Shown: piece after piece, positions 7,066 through 9,973 of the stretch
Layout: every line of letters begins with the position of its first letter
Position numbering within the stretch: the stretch's first letter is position 1
DNA from: Campylobacteraceae bacterium
Lineage (GTDB): Bacteria; Campylobacterota; Campylobacteria; Campylobacterales; Sulfurospirillaceae
Reading direction: 5' to 3'
DNA: 9,973 nt
NCBI GenBank assembly: GCA_027011025.1
Contig: JALVAU010000133.1
Span: forward strand, 1-9,973
Made by a program: the position numbers and the translations under genes
Notes under the pieces: generated by a model
The model's input: the letters and a program-made list of their open reading frames with translations, nothing else
What the model was told of the DNA's origin: nothing
Database searches by the model: none

Positions 7066-7323
7066 ATGCATAAAATTATATCTGTTGTAGTGGCTCTACA
7101 TGTGAGTATATTTGCTTCATATATATCGGTATGTCAAAATTGCCATGGAAAAGGTTTTGAGAAAAGGGCGCTTGGAAGATCTAGGATAGTTAAAAACTTA
7201 AAAAAAGAGGAGATAAAACAGAGATTGAATTATTTTAAAACTTCAAGTTCTATCATGAAAAGCTATGCATCTTCTTTAAGTCAGAAGCAGATTGGGCAAA
7301 TAGCAGAAATCTTTGGAAGATAG
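7066..7323 (+). CDS. Very small secreted monoheme cytochrome c
   Basis: This 85-residue protein has a signal peptide (about 1-17, cleavage near IFA). The mature chain is roughly 68 residues, near the lower limit for class I cytochromes c. Heme attaches at CQNCH (C23, C26, H27). The likely distal ligand is M64 in SSIMKSYASSLSQKQIGQIAEIF, matching the MK-x-LS-x-I-x-LA pattern near the end of epsilonproteobacterial c553-type cytochromes, and ALGRSRIVKNL also echoes that family. The loop before the methionine is much shorter than in the c553 proteins I recall, and the heme motif lies only about five residues from the mature N-terminus. The ATG follows the previous stop with no gap, using GAGGAGGGG as ribosome site. 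It probably carries electrons in the periplasm. TtrABC itself needs no c-type cytochrome, so its place in this operon is unexplained. Confidence 0.85.
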   Translation: MHKIISVVVALHVSIFASYISVCQNCHGKGFEKRALGRSRIVKNLKKEEIKQRLNYFKTSSSIMKSYASSLSQKQIGQIAEIFGR

Positions 7324-7377
7324 TGGTATCAATTTGATTAAAGGATAAGAGCAGTCCTAAAATACAAGGGGAGTAAT

Positions 7378-8187
7378 ATGCGTTTTTTGGTTATTGTTGT
7401 TAGCTTGATTTTATTTGCTAACGCAGGAGACATAGTTTATGTTGGGTCATCAACTATAGGAGGAACAGTACTTCCTAAATTGGCTGCTGATTTCTCTAAA
7501 GAATATAATATTAGGTTTGATACTATAAAGATACCAGGTTCTGGTGAGGGTATAAAGGCCTTATTGTCAAACGAAACGAAATTGGCTGGTATATCAAGAA
7601 ACATAAAAGACAAAGAGAGAAAAAAAGGTTTAAGATTTTTTATAATCGCTTATGATGCTATAGGTGTAGTTGTAAATAAAAACAATCCTATCAAAAATCT
7701 GAGTAAAGAGCAGCTGAGAAAGATATTTTCAGGAGAAATTACAAATTGGAAAGAGCTAGGTGGAAGGGATTTGCCTATTAAAACTGTCACTGAGATTCTT
7801 ACAGCAAAACGGGCTACCCAGATTGTCTTTACCGAATTGATTTTTGAAACAAAAAAGCTAGTCGGAACTTATGGTCCAAATAATACAGAGGTAGATAAGC
7901 CGGTTGACGAAGTAAAATTTGTTGCTCAAAATGAAGGTGCTATAGCTGCTACTAGTATGGTTTTCTTTAAAAATAATAACGAGGTTCACTCTATTAGTGT
8001 AGGGGGTATCAAATCTACAGAAAAAAATATAGCAAATGGTTCTTATCCGATATCGAGACCACTTGAATTGGTTACGAAAAAAGATATCGATGATGCGCAT
8101 TTGAAGTTTTTAAATTATGTTTATTCTAAAAATGCACAAGAATACATAAATAAAACATTTGTTGCAGTCAAATTGGAAAGGAAGTAG
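7378..8187 (+). CDS. PstS-like periplasmic binding protein, probably a chemoreceptor partner
   Basis: This 269-residue secreted protein is of the PBP-like (PstS) fold. A signal peptide covers residues 1-16 (cleavage after ANA). Family motifs are clear: [13 protein letters not shown] (23-35), [10 protein letters not shown] (54-63), ISR (72-74), and the long block from DAIGVVVN to [13 protein letters not shown] (93-129). The second phosphate loop, usually GSGTR-x-x-F, is here [10 protein letters not shown] (142-151) and lacks the Ser-Gly-Thr ligands, so phosphate may not be the ligand. There are no pstCAB or phoU genes nearby. The stop is 2 bp from the start of a chemoreceptor gene. A sensory role, binding a ligand and docking on the chemoreceptor, is inferred. 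A strong AAGGGGAG site (7366-7373) supports the start. The 54-bp gap upstream has no clear terminator, so it may be cotranscribed with the cytochrome gene. Confidence 0.85.
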   Translation: MRFLVIVVSLILFANAGDIVYVGSSTIGGTVLPKLAADFSKEYNIRFDTIKIPGSGEGIKALLSNETKLAGISRNIKDKERKKGLRFFIIAYDAIGVVVNKNNPIKNLSKEQLRKIFSGEITNWKELGGRDLPIKTVTEILTAKRATQIVFTELIFETKKLVGTYGPNNTEVDKPVDEVKFVAQNEGAIAATSMVFFKNNNEVHSISVGGIKSTEKNIANGSYPISRPLELVTKKDIDDAHLKFLNYVYSKNAQEYINKTFVAVKLERK

Positions 8188-8189
8188 TT

Positions 8190-9881
8190 ATGCTAAAAAA
8201 TTTCACCATAAGAACCAAGATATTTGCTCTGTCTTTAATGTTCTTTTTTGTTTTTATAGCATATGCTTTTTATATATATAGTTCATTTTCTAGCATGGAA
8301 ACAAATACAGCAAAAACATTAAGGGAGCTTTCTCAAAAGACAGAAGTGCAGAGTAAAGAGTTAGTGAACTTACAAAAAATACAAAAAGAATTATTGCTAT
8401 TAAAAAATCTAAATAGCTTGCTTGATAATTTAGACAAGGCACAGAAAAATTACTCTTCTATGCATGATGGTAGGTATTGGTTAGAGTTCAATAATCTTTC
8501 AAATAAGATAGATAACTTACTCTCGAAAAAGTTTTTCCATTTGCTTAAAATAAAACCAGCAGAAAAATTTGCTACTATAAATAGTAGTTTTGAAAACATG
8601 GATTCACTTATAGTGAATTTTGATGATGAAAGAGCAAAGCAAATATCTATAGTAACGCTAACACCGGAGATATCTGAATTATTTGCAGAAGTAACTACAT
8701 TGATACTAAATCGCGAGAAAATTATAAAAACAGTTATTGATTCTGCTATATATACGCAAAAAACAACACTAAGTTATGTGCAAAATTTGAAAACAAATAA
8801 TATAAAATTTCAAGATACGATGGACAGAACAAATATAATTGTCATGATAATATCGTTGATTATGCTTATTTTAGCAACATATCTACCCAAAATCCTATCT
8901 AAACAGCTACATGAATTTAAAAATGCTTTTGCAGTATTGGCAAATGGTGATTTTAGGCAAAAGTTAAAATTTAATGGAAATGATGAAGTCTCACAGTTAG
9001 CACCTTTATATAATACTATAGTAGAAAATCTTAGTGAGAAGATGAGTGATATTGCAACAAAATCTGAAGATTTAGATAGAGTTGCAACTGTGATTAATGA
9101 AACTTCTACGCAAATGCAAGATGCCACAAGTAGTATATCTTCAAAAACGGCAAGTATTGATAAAATAAACTCAACAATAAATGAAATTTCAAACCAGATT
9201 CAAGATGTGACTGAGTCGACCATGTGTAACTCTAAAGATTTATTGGTAAGAAATAAAAATATAATTAAAACAGTAGATGTGTCTATAGGCAATTTAAAAG
9301 ATGCTGCTGAGAAATTTACCCAAATTCAAGAAAATACTACATCCTTGGTAAATGCAACAGAAGAGATAACAAAAATACTGCAAGCCATAGAAGATATTAG
9401 TGATCAAACTAATCTTTTGGCATTAAATGCTGCGATAGAGGCTGCACGAGCCGGTGAGCACGGAAGAGGTTTTGCAGTAGTAGCAGATGAAGTTAGGCAT
9501 TTAGCTGAGATGTCTCAAAATGCTACATCAAATATTGAAGAGATTGTTGCAAGTGTTCATGAAAGGGCAACAGGTGTAAAAACCCAAATGTCAACAAGCT
9601 CAAAAACTCTCTTTGATATGATAGAAGATATCCAAAATACTCTTGCATCTTTTAATGTTATAAGTGAATCAATAGTTGATTTGACAAAAAATCTTGAAAA
9701 TGTTGAAAATAATTCAAATAATCAAAAAATTGCAACAGGGAAAATTATAGGATTTATAGATGAATTAAATCAAGAATCATCAAGCATGGAGCATGTTTCT
9801 TCAAAATTATTGAGCTTTTCTAAAGATTTAAAATCAACAGCAGATGTATTGCAAGACAATACAAGAGAGTTTAAATTTTAA
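8190..9881 (+). CDS. Methyl-accepting chemotaxis protein
   Basis: This 563-residue transmembrane chemoreceptor signals to CheA/CheW. A first membrane helix (about 11-31) leads into a periplasmic region of about 185 residues rich in heptad-like leucines, likely an all-helical bundle rather than a PAS/Cache domain. A second helix (about 216-232) is followed by a HAMP domain (about 233-285, with GDF and [13 protein letters not shown]). The conserved signalling tip spans about 401-436, with [19 protein letters not shown] and [10 protein letters not shown], and the two coiled-coil arms are each near 140 residues. No CheR/CheB-tethering pentapeptide like NWETF ends the protein (it ends REFKF). The gene starts 2 bp after a PstS-like binding-protein gene, with AAGGAAG as ribosome site. 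A helical-bundle receptor beside a binding protein suggests indirect ligand sensing, as Tar does with maltose-binding protein. The ligand is unknown. Confidence 0.93.
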   Translation: MLKNFTIRTKIFALSLMFFFVFIAYAFYIYSSFSSMETNTAKTLRELSQKTEVQSKELVNLQKIQKELLLLKNLNSLLDNLDKAQKNYSSMHDGRYWLEFNNLSNKIDNLLSKKFFHLLKIKPAEKFATINSSFENMDSLIVNFDDERAKQISIVTLTPEISELFAEVTTLILNREKIIKTVIDSAIYTQKTTLSYVQNLKTNNIKFQDTMDRTNIIVMIISLIMLILATYLPKILSKQLHEFKNAFAVLANGDFRQKLKFNGNDEVSQLAPLYNTIVENLSEKMSDIATKSEDLDRVATVINETSTQMQDATSSISSKTASIDKINSTINEISNQIQDVTESTMCNSKDLLVRNKNIIKTVDVSIGNLKDAAEKFTQIQENTTSLVNATEEITKILQAIEDISDQTNLLALNAAIEAARAGEHGRGFAVVADEVRHLAEMSQNATSNIEEIVASVHERATGVKTQMSTSSKTLFDMIEDIQNTLASFNVISESIVDLTKNLENVENNSNNQKIATGKIIGFIDELNQESSSMEHVSSKLLSFSKDLKSTADVLQDNTREFKF

Positions 9882-9942
9882 TTTTGAATTAATAAAGAAC
9901 CAATATATTAAACTATTTCATTATTCTGCATTTCATTACCCT

Positions 9943-9973
9943 TTTTAGATATAATAAAATATTATGTCTAAAA
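9943..9973. promoter_or_regulatory. AT-rich inverted repeat enclosing a TATAAT box
   Basis: Arms 9943-9956 (TTTTAGATATAATA) and 9960-9973 (TATTATGTCTAAAA) are complementary at 13 of 14 positions around an AAA spacer, and the repeat reaches the window's edge. A perfect TATAAT lies at 9950-9955 within the left arm. With T's outside left and A's outside right, it is not arranged as a rho-independent terminator for the upstream gene. It may be a promoter overlapped by an operator for a gene to the right. The region after the chemoreceptor (9882-9942) shows nothing else. Confidence 0.4.

Noticed and set aside
7341..7357. Small AGGA/TCCT hairpin before the PstS-like gene as a terminator
   Set aside because: The stem is only about four base pairs with no U-run, too weak to support a terminator call.
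7378..8187. Annotation as phosphate transporter protein PstS
   Set aside because: The fold matches, but the GSGTR phosphate loop is lost, no pstCAB/phoU genes are present and the neighbour is a chemoreceptor, so a transport label would mislead.
8810..9127. Minus-strand open frame of 105 codons inside the chemoreceptor gene
   Set aside because: It is antisense to the HAMP and coiled-coil coding region and has no independent support.
9964..9973. Start of a rightward gene (ATG TCT AAA A)
   Set aside because: Only three codons are visible, there is no ribosome site, and the ATG is within the inverted repeat 8 bp from the -10 box, so coding cannot be supported.

Overview
The window looks like a chromosomal piece of a sulfur-respiring member of the Campylobacterota (the Sulfurimonas / Sulfurospirillum / Arcobacter kind). 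The DNA is AT-rich, genes are tightly packed with AAGGA-type ribosome sites, codons favour AAA, ATA and TTA, and the protein families (NrfD-type respiratory membrane subunit, short c553-like cytochrome, long-stalked chemoreceptor) fit that group. The assignment is inferred from style and gene content, not from a marker gene.

Layout, left to right. (1) On the minus strand, a secreted PhnD-like solute-binding protein (980 to 114) overlaps by ATGA the start of a membrane protein that runs off the left edge (117 to 1). This looks like a split version of the tetrathionate sensor kinase TtrS, whose sensor domain belongs to the PhnD-like family. (2) A 143-bp divergent intergenic region holds two CCTA/TAGG palindromes 41 bp apart and a plausible promoter. 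(3) On the plus strand come three subunits of a molybdenum respiratory reductase in the order B-C-A: a Tat-exported four-cluster iron-sulfur protein, an NrfD-type quinol-linked membrane subunit, and a Tat-exported 1060-residue molybdopterin catalytic subunit. Family, gene order and the sensor next door point to tetrathionate reductase TtrBCA. The exact substrate (tetrathionate, polysulfide or another sulfur compound) is inferred. (4) After a strong hairpin come two overlapping genes for small secreted PepSY-like proteins, each ending in a lone cysteine, and a very small monoheme cytochrome c. (5) Last come a secreted PstS-like binding protein with an eroded phosphate-binding motif and, 2 bp on, a full-length methyl-accepting chemotaxis protein. 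(6) The final 92 bp hold an AT-rich inverted repeat enclosing a TATAAT box.

Proposed working picture: the PhnD-like protein plus kinase sense an oxidised sulfur compound and switch on the reductase. The reductase takes electrons from the quinol pool and reduces the compound in the periplasm. The small cysteine-ended proteins and the cytochrome may handle products, bound sulfur or electrons. The PstS-like protein may present the same or a related ligand to the chemoreceptor, so the cell swims toward its electron acceptor. The reductase annotation is firm at family level. The accessory and chemotaxis links are inferred from gene order.
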